A DNA stretch of 64,000 nt, taken from positions 124,001-188,000 of the forward strand of contig SNVD02008858.1 in NCBI GenBank assembly GCA_013180625.2, given 5' to 3'. The first letter of the stretch is position 1, and each line of letters begins with the position of its first letter. Below the pieces are notes generated by a model. That model made no database searches, was not told the DNA's origin, and saw nothing but the letters and a program-made list of their open reading frames with translations. The position numbers and the translations under genes were made by a program. Source of the stretch: Boswellia sacra (Eukaryota; Streptophyta; Magnoliopsida; Sapindales; Burseraceae). Shown in pieces: positions 10,430 to 21,109 of this stretch.

Positions 10430-12500
10430 AAATTATGTCCACATAGCCTTGCACGTTATCCAATGGAATATTGGAGCAATTGGAGAATTAAAAGGTGTAC
10501 AATTTTTTGGTAGTTATACGGTCATAGATCTCCAGACTATAATATGAAACACCATCGGTCTCAAATCCCAATCCCTATTGTATGCTCGACCTCCTAAAAG
10601 ATTAAATTCAATTAATAAAAACTTTATTAGCGTATCATATTCTATTAATTTATAGTTGAGAATATTATTAAAATTAAGTTATTTTAACCCTTATTTACAC
10701 ATTGACAAAATATCCTACTTAAGACATTATCAAAATAATAATAAAAATAAAAATTAACTTGCAACCGTTGTAGAAGCAAACTATATATAATCCTGTTTAA
10801 AAGTTTCTTCTATTGTCACTAACAAATACAAACTCAATATCAAAATGCAAACTTCCAATTAAATCGCACAATAAAATCAATTAGCATATGTTTTCAAACA
10901 AAGAAACATGGGTCATATATATGATTTGTAGTTGGCATTGATGCAAACTACGTTGAGAAGGTCCTAGTGTGAGAGGCTGGTGCAGCTGTTGTATGGGTGG
11001 TATGGCTACTACTGTTGGGAGGTGGTGGAGGAGGCGACATAGTTTTGGGTTTTAAATTTATTAACGTAGTATTTTTTTTTAATAAATAGATAAAATAGTT
11101 TAAGTGGGTGGTTAAAAAGAATTTTGAAAATGAATGAATTAGGGTTTTGTGTTTTTTTTTTCTTATAGAATCAACTAAGGAGATGATTCATAGTAATTTG
11201 AGTAAAATTCTATTTTTTCCCTTTCTTATTAATGACATGTAATAAAATCCGTTAGTAACATGGTTGATGAGGTATATATTTCTAAAAAGTTAAGAGTGTC
11301 TTTGTTTAAAATTGTTGAACTTTGTTAACAAGGAAAAATTTCTAAACTTTATCGGTAGTATATGTTATTTGTCCAATTTTTATTAGATAAACAAGAAAGG
11401 TATTATGATATAAATATTAAAATAATTAATAGTTACTAAATTAATTTGAATCTTTAACAGTTGAATGGAATATAAGTAGTATTTTATTTATCTTGATCCA
11501 AAGCACGAAATCATGCTAAAATGGTATATAAGTTGATGATATTCTAAACCTCTTCTCGTAGCTGTCACACCCCATTTTTTCACTAATGATTTTTACCTAG
11601 AATGCAGCAAGGTATAAACAGAGTAATCATGGGCATTAAATTTAGCGTAATCTAAACATCTTTTGATGTTCATCATTACGTTTTGAAAATTTCATACAAA
11701 AAACTCCATATCTTTGATATCGCATAGTCTTATCAAATGGATTATAACTAAATCACTTATCATAATTTATCTCATTTATCATTTCGTTTTACCTCTTTAA
11801 TGATATTTTCCCATATGGGATTATTGTATGTGTTGGCTTTATATGTAATATTATTCTAATGTTTTATATGTGATAAAAAAAAATTAACTTAATATTGTAG
11901 CTGTTGAAGATCTTATGATACATATTTATTGTTATTTTAGTGTAATTCAATCTTTCAACTCTCTTATTCTCTTTTATTAACTATCAATATAATTACTATA
12001 AACATATATTCTGTCAGATAAAAAGGAATCTGGATTCTTGCCTAAATTATATAGTTTGTTATCCGAATTTGCCAGTTATTTTTATTTCTGAGGCTATTTC
12101 CATTTTTCAATTAACACATATTTTTTATAAATTTAAAATTTTCAATTTCACTTCATATTCCCACCTAAATACCAAATATAACCCTCACCAAAAATTAATC
12201 CTGTAAACAATTTTCCTAAATAAACCCTTCATCTCTCCACATCCCAAAAAAATCTTTTTCAAAAAAGGAGATTTTACGGATCTTCATATAATCCTCAAAA
12301 AAGAAAAAAATATTGATGAACCAAAAAAGAGAGGAAAATGATTTCATTATCCATATTTATAATTAAGCATATGGTTGTTAATAATTGATTGTCATAATTG
12401 TGCTTATCAAATTGGAATGCTTTCCTACAAATTATTCGTTTTCTTCATGAAAGAAAGGGTGAGGACACAAGCTCAATTACATCAAGATGCATCTTGGAGA
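10430..12500. other. Intergenic AT-rich DNA with a possible Gypsy LTR fragment
   Basis: No gene is seen. From about 11566 the sequence begins TGTCACACCCCATTTTTTCA, a typical opening of plant Gypsy LTRs, and continues with text (TTTTTACCTAGAATGCAGCA) that I associate with such LTRs, fading after roughly 250 bp. No matching end or internal coding sequence was found. The short open frame at 12375-12575 runs into the hAT-type element and is not a gene. Confidence 0.35.
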
Positions 12501-12513
12501 TGCTTATGTTGCC

Positions 12514-13053
12514 TAGGGGTGTGCATGGGTAGGCTACGGTATGGTATGAAAATACCAACCCTCCACACACCATAGGTTAGGTTTTGCATTTTTTTACCGT
12601 ACCATACCTTTCTTAAATGAAAACCATGCCGTATCCCTGCATAGTTAGGTAGGGGTGGACATGGTATGGTACTTTTGGGTGTTGATCAAGTTTGACCAGA
12701 ATTTTGATCAATTTTTATCATGTCTCTTTTTTTTTTTAATAATTTTGAAGCTTATTTATAACTTTTCATTATATACTCCATTTAGTTATATAACACTCGC
12801 ACATACATATTATACATAAACCAATTATTTAATGACATGTGGTATATTTTTAAATTTTATAAAACAAATATGGTATGACACGTTATTTGTGAGTTTTTTT
12901 CAAAATAAAAGCTACCATACCATACCATGGAGGGTGTTCCGAATTGCCATCAGACCACACCTTATATTTCTCTCAATACCCCACCCTAGCTCTACCATTC
13001 CATAGCAGGTATGTTAGGTTTAGGTAGGTGGACGGGTACGATGCACACCCCTA
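12514..13053. mobile_element. hAT-type non-autonomous element (540 bp) with perfect 8-bp TSD
   Basis: The ends are TAGGGGTGTGCAT and ATGCACACCCCTA, perfect 13-bp inverted repeats. They are flanked by identical 8-bp direct repeats ATGTTGCC (12506-12513 and 13054-13061), the target size made by hAT transposases. Both subterminal regions carry GGTATGGTA / TACCATACC motifs in several copies, as hAT subterminal binding sites do. No transposase is encoded. The perfect target duplication suggests a fairly recent insertion. Confidence 0.88.
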
Positions 13054-13061
13054 ATGTTGCC

Positions 13062-13640
13062 TTCTCTCTTTACATGGGTGTAATAAGAAAAGAGACTTTT
13101 GAATGATCAATTCACTACATATACATCCCTTCTCCTGATCCTCATAACTTTTTCCCTTCTTTTATGGGCACGTAAAACTTAAAATGATCTTTCTTCTTGT
13201 AGGACCAATTTGCTATGTTCCCACTAACACTGATTTTTTTCCCATATGTAAAAGATAATTGTCTTGATTTTCATAAAATTTTTATTGAACTTTAAAAAAA
13301 AAAAAGTTAAAGCTACGTAAGAATTATTAGATGTAGATTAGTTGATAATGTAAAAGAGAAAAGGTAGATAGATTACGAGATTTAGCTTAATAAATGATAA
13401 AAAAGAGAAGGTTGTACAAGTGGGTGTAGGGAGTAAAGATATAATTAGGTTTTTATCGTACTTAATTGAAATTGATCTAGAAACAGTTTTAGAACAAAAT
13501 TTTTAACAAAAAATTGGTTGTGTTAATCAAATATTTGGGTGAAAATAAGCGTTGAGTTGAATATTTTATTTCTCATTTGCCTCTTTGCCCTTACTTTGTA
13601 TATATAGAAAATATCCGAAAATCACCTTTAATATCATATA
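13062..13640. other. Intergenic DNA between two transposons
   Basis: AT-rich, with a poly-A run near 13293. I see no open frame or element ends. Confidence 0.4.
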
Positions 13641-13642
13641 TA

Positions 13643-14362
13643 CAGTAAAAACCTCGATAAATAAATATTATCGAGACCATGAAAAATTATTATTTTATAG
13701 AGGTTATTTACTTATCAATAAACAAGTAATTTATTAATTTATTGATAAATGACATACATAAATTACATAAAACCATTTTTGCTCTACGCTATATAAATTC
13801 AATGGATGTTGAATACATTTTAAATTATCTTAATGAGAATGATGTAGTGATGGCATTGCCTCCTGATTAAGAGATTATTAAATGGGTAATAGATATGTCT
13901 GCTGACGATGAGCATGATCGAGTTGATGATAGTTCTATTTTACCAAATTTTACTCCAAAAGAGGCCGCCATTCAAGCCTTAGCAACCTTGCACAAAATTT
14001 TTATTGCCATTCAGTGGTGCATGCTTTGCAAAAAATTAAGAATGAAGTTGAGTGTAGTTTAGATAAAAAGAAAAAACAAAAACTTTGGATGCATATTTTG
14101 AAAAAGAGAAAAATTGAGAAACTAGAAGTTCTTAAGAAAAAAATCACATTGATATTATAAATTTTATAAGTTATATATTTTATATATTGGATCAATTATT
14201 AATTTATATTTTTTTTGGCCTTAAAGGATTTGAAGAAAATTATTATCCTATGCATTTAGTAAATTTACTCATTTATTATATAGGTTTGAGTCAGGACCAA
14301 AAGATTTATTATTTAACCGTGGTTATTAATTTATTGAACATTCATTTATCGAGGTTTTACTG
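13643..14362 (+). mobile_element. pogo/Tigger-like element (Emigrant/Lemi type) with transposase relic
   Basis: The left end CAGTAAAAACCTCGATAAAT and the right end (reverse complement CAGTAAAACCTCGATAAATG) are the inverted repeats known for plant pogo-like elements. Both are flanked by TA (13641-13642 and 14363-14364), the usual Tc1/mariner target. Inside, plus-strand text from about 13801 reads MDVEYILNYLNENDVVMALP, then TPKEAAIQAL and VHALQKIKNEVECSLDKKKK. This resembles the C-terminus of the DDE transposase of autonomous relatives, broken by an in-frame stop and a frameshift. The rest of the transposase is gone, so this is a deletion derivative needing help in trans. Confidence 0.85.
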
Positions 14363-15212
14363 TACAACAACATTGAATCAAAGTTATTAATAAACTAATT
14401 AACAATAATTCAGAATATTTATTGAAAATTAATAAATATTAAAATATAAAAAAATTAAATTATATATATTTTTTGCTTTTAATAAATTCAAATATAAATT
14501 AATAAATAATTTAATTTGATTGTTGATTGACGATCTATTCAACCATACCATTTATGCCAGTGATTGATGCATAATTTAGCCACACGATGTCGAAAAATAT
14601 TCAGTCAACAAGTTGTTCCTGGCTTATGGTAGTTAGATGTCGATGAAATTTATAACATGATGTATACAAATATTATAGATCATCCAAAGATAATCATTTT
14701 AATATCGACGGTGTCACTGGACAAAATATCAAAAAAGGTCGCCATCACCACCATTCAGCGATTTGTTCGCAGTAATTTTTAAATTAATAACTATATATTT
14801 ATTATTTATTTAATATTATATGATTCTTAATGTATTAAGATTATTTTTGAATAATTAAATACAAGGAGTATCTGTGAAATAGAATTTTGTAATTGCATTT
14901 AGACATTTGTATTTCAGAATATTTACTTCTTTAAATAAATGAATACCACTTTTGGGGTGTTTATTTTTTCACTTAACCTTTTTTAGCACTTTTTGTCACT
15001 TATCACTTTTTAGCACTTGACACTAATGACTTAATTAATATGTTTGTTTTTCCTTTTTTATACTGCTTAAAAAAAGTGGTCAGAGAATATTATGATTTAA
15101 AATGGATATATTTACCCTTGTCATTAAAAAGTAAAACTTGCGTATTACATATCTTAAAAATTAAATAGTAAAAGATAATAAATTAAATTTATATGATTAA
15201 TATTGAGTTAAA

Positions 15213-15247
<35 letters not shown>

Positions 15248-15300
15248 AAAAATTTGTAAATTAAATTAAATATACTGTAGTGAATATCATAGGCTAGATG
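14363..15300. other. Intergenic DNA; possible transposon end near 14953
   Basis: From about 14953 the text GGGGTGTTTATTTTTTCACT followed by repeated CACTTTTTAGCACTT blocks looks like a transposon terminus with subterminal repeats. It points toward the Myb/SANT-like relic that follows. I found no matching inverted end. An (AT)n run covers about 15214-15244. Confidence 0.3.
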
Positions 15301-15301
15301 G

Positions 15302-16266
15302 CTATTTGTAGTAATCTAACAATGTCACTGTAGTGAATACCATTGCTTGGTCCGTTTTGAAGTTCAACCATAACACTCGAAACTCTTTCCTTAACCACAA
15401 TGCATTAGCAGCCACATAAAACAATGGATCTTCATATGATATTAGTGTCTCTAAAATTGCCATACATTGCTTCACAAGTTCTTCAACACCATCATTCTCT
15501 AAAATATGTAATATCTTGTCCACATGTCCTTGAGTTTGATCCACTTTTCTTTTCTTTCGCCATTTCCCACTATCTTCTTTCTCATTAACAGTTGAATCAT
15601 TTAGATTGTTATAACTTGACTTTGGTGCATTTGAATATAGCATCATCTTCCTCCACGTTAGTTGGAGTTTTAGAAGTCTTTGATTGAAAACTTCGATTTC
15701 CTTTTTCCATACCAAGGCTTCCTTCCAAGTCCAAGCTCTTCTCTATACTAGTACCCCAATTATGATTTCCAATGGCTAACACCCCTCTAAATAAGGCCTC
15801 CAACTCTTCAAGATTTGCTAAAGGTTTATATCGAAAATGTTTAGCTTCAAGATATTTCTGTAAAAAAAAAAAAAAACTAATTAGGTATATGTAATTAAAC
15901 AAATAAAGGATTTTTTTTTGAAAAAAGAAAAAGGATTTTTGCCTGTAAATAATCTTCCCATCTCTCATGAGGCCAATCAATGGTTATAGTCATGTAGTTG
16001 TAGCCATGTCCAATAGTGGTAGTCAACTTAACCCAAACAGAATATTGCTTTTTCATGTAATTCCACCCATTTTTAAGTTGTTTTTGGCTAAGAGTTTTTC
16101 CAGTTAACTTTTTCAACTCTTCTCTTATTCGAATCCAAGCACTTGACTTCAATGATGCTCCCGCTCTATATCCATTATTCACCTCTTGGATACAAAGATC
16201 AATAAATTATTTTCTTTGGATGGGATCAGTCCAATTTGCCCTATTATTCTTTGAACTTTGAGACAT
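15302..16266 (-). pseudogene. Myb/SANT-like (LIMYB-type) gene, broken
   Basis: Starting at the ATG at 16266 the minus strand reads MSQSSKNNRANWTDPIQRK, then an in-frame TAA (16207-16209), then FIDLCIQEVNNGYRAG and a Myb/SANT-like domain (SAWIRIREELKKLTGKTLSQ, NGWNYMKKQYSVW). This is the layout of plant L10-interacting-MYB-like proteins, many of which derive from PIF/Harbinger-type transposons. After WEDYLQ an intron is expected; the donor here is GC (CAG|GCAAAA) and the acceptor lies near 15860, before KYLEAKHFRYKPLANLEELE. The frame then changes between 15609 and 15715 to give a Lys-rich linker and a C-terminal helical region (VKQCMAILETLISYEDPL). A premature stop plus a frameshift indicate a pseudogene or a domesticated transposon gene in decay. 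Confidence 0.7.
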
Positions 16267-16425
16267 CTATATAAGAAAAAAATGTAAATTAAACATCAAG
16301 CTTAAGTTGCTAATACATGCAGAAAACAATTTCCCAATCATATCAATTTATGTAAATTAATAAATAGTATATTAATCTTTCATCCCATGAGGAGTGAGAC
16401 ATATCAAATTATATATAACCAATCA

Positions 16426-16461
<36 letters not shown>

Positions 16462-16466
<5 letters not shown>

Positions 16467-17459
16467 GTTCTAGACGTGGCATGTGCATTGCATGAGTGAT
16501 TTGTCATCATGTGATAAAAACATTAAATATGGATATTTTTCTAATCTCATTTATTTTACATATATATTTTGTATTAGGAGAATTTTAATTAAACTAGGAT
16601 AAATTTGGATTTGGAATCCTAGTTGAATAGGAATAAGTTTGGATATGGTATCCTAATTGAATAGGAATAAATTGGATTTGGAATCCTAGTTGAAATAGGA
16701 AGTTTATATTTGCATTAATTATCTCTTTATATTAGGATATAGTATCCTGTATCCTAATTAGAATAGAAGAATATTTAATTGTCCTAATTCCTTTAGGAGT
16801 TTAATTATATATCTTACTATTTTATTTCTCCTAATCCTAATATGATTTTAATTAGAATTTTACAGGATTTTTAGAAGATTTCGTCCAGGCATATCACTAT
16901 ATATACAAAGTTATTTCTACATAACGGAGGATGCTGGCTATGTGGTGTGTTATGTGAGTTGAGATTCAAGACATTCAAGGCATTCAATGCAAATTGAGAG
17001 AAAGCAATCAAGAGCAAGTTTGAGTGCGTTTTTATTTGTTTTTCATGTCTTGTGTAAAGCTTTAGGCTTTGGTTAATTGTTATAGGTTGTGTGAGCTTAA
17101 GGGAGTTGAGTAATCATATGTCTCTATACCAGTTACAGTTACGTGTGTTATGTTATTCTTAACAGTGTGTTGTTAAGATAATCGTGACAGAAAGAGCAAC
17201 GTCAGGAGAGTGTGTGAAGGATTATGGTTGTGATCGGGGTTGATCAAGTTTACATAGATTAGATTAGTGAGTGAGCGGGAGTCTACCACTATAAAGAGTC
17301 CTAAGTCAAGTGTAAACACATACAACATAGTGGATTGCAACTCTTATTGCCCGTGGATGTAGGTTGGTTATAACCGTACCACGTAAAATTCCTATTCTGA
17401 TTCACATTACAGTTTTCTGTTATATTATTCGTAACTTCCATACGCTGCAAAACCCAACA
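16462..17459 (+). repeat. Copia-type 5' LTR (998 bp)
   Basis: It opens TGTTGG and closes CCAACA, a 6-bp inverted pair, and is followed after two bases by a primer binding site. A TATA-like CACTATATATAC sits at about 16895. An (AT)n tract (about 16429-16462) abuts the left end. I did not find a second copy in the window, so this is a truncated element rather than a complete one. Confidence 0.7.
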
Positions 17460-17461
17460 AT

Positions 17462-17473
17462 TGGTATCACAGC
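17462..17473 (+). promoter_or_regulatory. Retrotransposon primer binding site (initiator-Met tRNA)
   Basis: TGGTATCACAGC differs at one base from the usual plant Copia primer binding site TGGTATCAGAGC, and it lies two bases after the LTR end. The internal region survives for only about 50 bp before unrelated DUF1985/Ulp1 sequence begins. Confidence 0.75.
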
Positions 17474-17514
17474 AGGTACACTGACATACTAGTGTAGATC
17501 AGATTTTTTTGGCA

Positions 17515-20200
17515 GGTATGGAAGGATTTTGGGTATGAGGATCGGTCACTCAACATCCACAAGTAGCTATCCATGTGCTGAATACAATATAGTTATCAAT
17601 AAAAATTCAAAATGTATATTGCAATATTGGAGGAGACGAGAATGACTTAAACAACCTCATATGCAAGCCACTTTGATGGCCTCAGCAACGTCTTGAAGAA
17701 CTTACGATCAACGATGCAGACGTCGAAATCAATATCACCCTCCAGGTCCCCCAGCCATGCATTGAAGGCCCCGACATCAGCAGTTGCTAGAGGGGCAAGT
17801 GGGCCAAATAGTGGAACTCGAGTCTGTAAGACGAGACGGCTGACTGTATCCTGGGGGGGCTGCTGATCTGGTCTTTCTGCAGGCTGAACAACCGGGGCCT
17901 CTGGTTGTACATGCCGATCGTCTGGGACTTTCTCCTGTGGCTTAACCCTTGGCCTCTTCCTACCTAGTGGACTAACAAAGGGGCTCCGTTTATGCTTTCC
18001 CAGAAATAGACGGCGACCTCAACCCAAAACGAATCCCATGGGAGGAGCATCGACGGCACGAACACTCGTGTCCACGGGTTTAGGTTCAGTTGGCTGTTGA
18101 CCTTCACCGTCATTGCCCGAACCTATATCTGAATCCTGTATTAAAGCAAACCTTAATGTCAAGTTAAGCGTGGAAATCACGAAATCCATTTTTTTACTTA
18201 TGCAGCGTACCGTGTCAGTGTATCTGAAGTGGTCACTCAGTAACACAACAGCCTTACGCAGAAGAACTATCTCCTCCCGTATTCCTTGTTCTCCGTCCGT
18301 AACAATGCAAGCTCACGCAGAGCTGTGCTCTGGAACTCATCATGGACCGGCTGCGCTTATATATCAATGTTAACGATCACCTTCATAAACCAACTGAGCA
18401 GCAAATGTAAACGGATGAGTATACGAATGTAAATTCTCATTACAAACCTTCGGACTTGGAGGAACATCTTGTACAGGAGGGAAAATGTCACGGTAGGTGG
18501 TCGCACGACCGACGGAGGAATCGAATCGCCTACAGGACCATAGCTATCGAACGTCTCTGGTGCAAGATTGATGGGGTACTGACTGTGTCCATGTCTGCCC
18601 TCATGTTAGGCCTATCGACAGGACTATGTCTAACGGGATGAGTTACGAATGGATCCTCATGACCGTGACTCTTGTACGCTGGATGCATAGGACAAACGGG
18701 GGAAGAGGGCGACAGAGACTGCATATGGACATCACCTACAGGACTGGATGTGTCTCTGGCTGGCTCCACATTAGATCTAATAAGGGAACTCTGACCAGCA
18801 GGAGGTGGAGCTGATGGATCCTCTATCGGAAGCGACTCAATCCTCTCATTGAGCAATAATGGAGCATTCATAGATGTCGCTCAGGCTACATGTGCACCTC
18901 TCCGGATGCCAACTACTTCAGCGAGAGCCTAATATACCAATGTGTCTTCTGCTCTGCCTCAGATGGCTTTAAAACGACGATTGGACAAGCCTGCATCAAC
19001 AAATAATCCATCAAATTAAACAGTGATTCGCTGTGACCCAAAACAAGAAAAGTTCATAAGACAGGGGAACCTTACATACATGCCTCCTAACCAGTAGGAC
19101 ATCACATTTGACGATGTCCTCTGACGGGGTCTTCTTTGTCTCCCACTTCAACAAGCACGGTATCCTCCTCTTTAAGTCTTTGCCCACTCGCTCAAATGTC
19201 TCGCCAATGTACGGCGCGGCCTCGTACAACCAAACCTGAATAACATAAGGGTTATTTAGTGACACTATATATTTAAATTTGTACGCCAAAGCAAATAATA
19301 CACACGTCAACACACTTGTTTTGCAGTATGTACTTGAATAGCGTAGGGGCACCCTTCTAAGTTATATCTCTCTGCCTGCTTCGTGTTGGTTCGGGCTCGC
19401 TTCTTATACTTTTCTAACCTCCCGTTCAAAGCGTTTTTCATTCCTTTAAATGTCTTTTCAAAAGACACCAAACCCTATGGATAATTGTTAAAATTATCCA
19501 GTGTGTTGACAAAATTCAACCACACACGGAAGACAAGTCGGCGTCTATCCCGTGCCATGCAAAAATGCTCCAGCACGTAGTACAAGGCTAGCTTCATAAC
19601 ATCCTCGTCTGGCATAGCTAACACATTCAATTTGTGAAGTCTCCCATAGAAATCATTGAGCTCTATGTCCTCGCCCTCGAAGTACGTATCCAACAAAGGG
19701 CACGGATTCAACACGGTCGGTATTGGTGGCACGGTGGAAGCTAATCTCAATCCAATAACCAAACCAAACTCATGGGCAGAAAAACAAATCAGTCTTCTGG
19801 CAAAGAAGGAAAAAAAACATAAGATGCCAATAATGTAACAAAAAAAAACTACAAATACCAGATGCTCAAAAATAAAATTTTTTAACTATATTGTAGTTCA
19901 AAACCATATTTTTACTTTCAATAAGGAACCACATCTCTTCATCGTACCCCACTGTGTTAACCTCCTACAGAAGCACATTGTGTGCCAACTGAGATGGAAA
20001 GGACAGCTCCCGAATGTCTAGGAGAAACCCAAAACATGTATTACGAAACATGTCTTTTTGCCTCGCACTCAAGTTCACGCGAATCCATTCTATACAGTCC
20101 AAACATGCCAAGTTTGTGATTACCACATGGTAGTGCTCATCATACGGTGTCTTCAAGGTAAAGGACAGTCCAAATTCAATTGCCATTTGCTTCAACCTAC
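17515..20200 (-). pseudogene. DUF1985-Ulp1 (C48 peptidase-like) transposon gene, decayed
   Basis: Read on the minus strand, the exons give in order: KQMAIEFGLSFTLKTPYDEH; FRNTCFGFLLDIRELSFPSQ (DUF1985 start); EVNTVGYDEEMWFLIES; EFGLVIGLRLAST with LALYYVLEHF and VNTLDNFNNYP (DUF1985 core); VWLYEAAPYIGETF; a long low-complexity, Pro/Ser-rich linker with VQPAERPDQQPPQD; and FFKTLLRPSKWLAYE spliced (GTTGTT...TTCAG) to HMDSYLWMLSDRS, the beginning of the Ulp1-like peptidase domain. The peptidase catalytic part is absent: similarity stops where the Copia internal remnant starts. An in-frame TAG in HNVLL*EVN (about 19965) and further stops make it non-functional. Such genes travel with Mutator-like elements in plants (VANDAL/Kaonashi types); no MURA transposase is seen. 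Confidence 0.72.
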
Positions 20201-20277
20201 AAAAACAAGTCCGTTATAGTTAAATATGATGCAAAAAGGCAAAAAAAAAAAAACAAGGCTAAAACAAGTAACTTGTC

Positions 20278-20650
20278 TAAACGCTCGACACACTAGACAA
20301 AACTCGACAAAAATCGACACGCTTGATAGAGCTCGATAACATAAACCGACAAAACTCTTGTCGGATACCTCCAACCGACAATACAACTTTGTCGGATGTC
20401 GGATTATTCGAGTGTCGAATGCATAATCCGACACTCGACACAAACTTTCACCCGACATGTCGAGTGTTAGATACGTGGTTCGAGACGTTGATATGTCAGT
20501 TTTCATGAAACCGACACTCGATGTCTTCAAAAATACACTGATATCGAGTGTCAGTTGTGCATCCGACACGACTTGACACGTCAGTGTCGAGATGTGTCGA
20601 GATAAAACCGACACTCGCCACTCACATTGTCTACCTCGCGACGAAACTCG
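20278..20650. repeat. Cluster of CCGACACTCGA / TCGAGTGTCGG motifs
   Basis: Within about 370 bp upstream of the DUF1985-Ulp1 reading frame, CCGACACTCG occurs at about 20428, 20510 and 20608, and its inverse CGAGTGTC at about 20409, 20460 and 20545. Many one- or two-base variants occur too (CTCGACA, CCGACA, TGTCGGA, TCGAGA). The copies are irregularly spaced and in both orientations, so this is neither a simple tandem repeat nor a CRISPR array. It looks like an array of protein-binding sites. Confidence 0.65.
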
Positions 20651-21109
20651 TCAGTTTCCACAGTTTTTATACACATCAAATCACAAAAATCACCTAATAA
20701 TACTAGATTTATCCCTAAAAACACAGAATAAGTTCACAATCCTACAGAAACTCAAATCCCTAATTAAAATTCCCTAAAAACTAAACTAAATCTAACAAAA
20801 CAGAAAACAACGAAATAAATCACTAAAACTACGAAAAAACCGACGAATAAACATACCACAGTGTCGATTCTTGCTTCTCTCTATGTCGTCTTGCTTCTAT
20901 CCTCAGAGGATGCCCGTGTCATTTTGCGTTTCGAGCAGTGTCGAGGTGTTTCGGAAATATATGTCTGAAGAGGGAAATAAGGCTTTGGGAATAAATTGAA
21001 TACATAAGGGTATTTTAGTCTTTTGTCAAGAAAGTGTCTATGGTATGAAAATTTTTCAGGATGTGTCCAAATTTCACTAAGGGCCTGTAATTCTGTCCAT
21101 TTTTTCAAT

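Noticed and set aside
18530..18871. Independent gene on the minus strand
   Set aside because: It is the low-complexity linker of the DUF1985-Ulp1 pseudogene rather than a separate gene.
20192..20614. 140-residue minus-strand frame
   Set aside because: It is a translation of the CCGACACTCGA motif cluster and an adjacent poly-A stretch.
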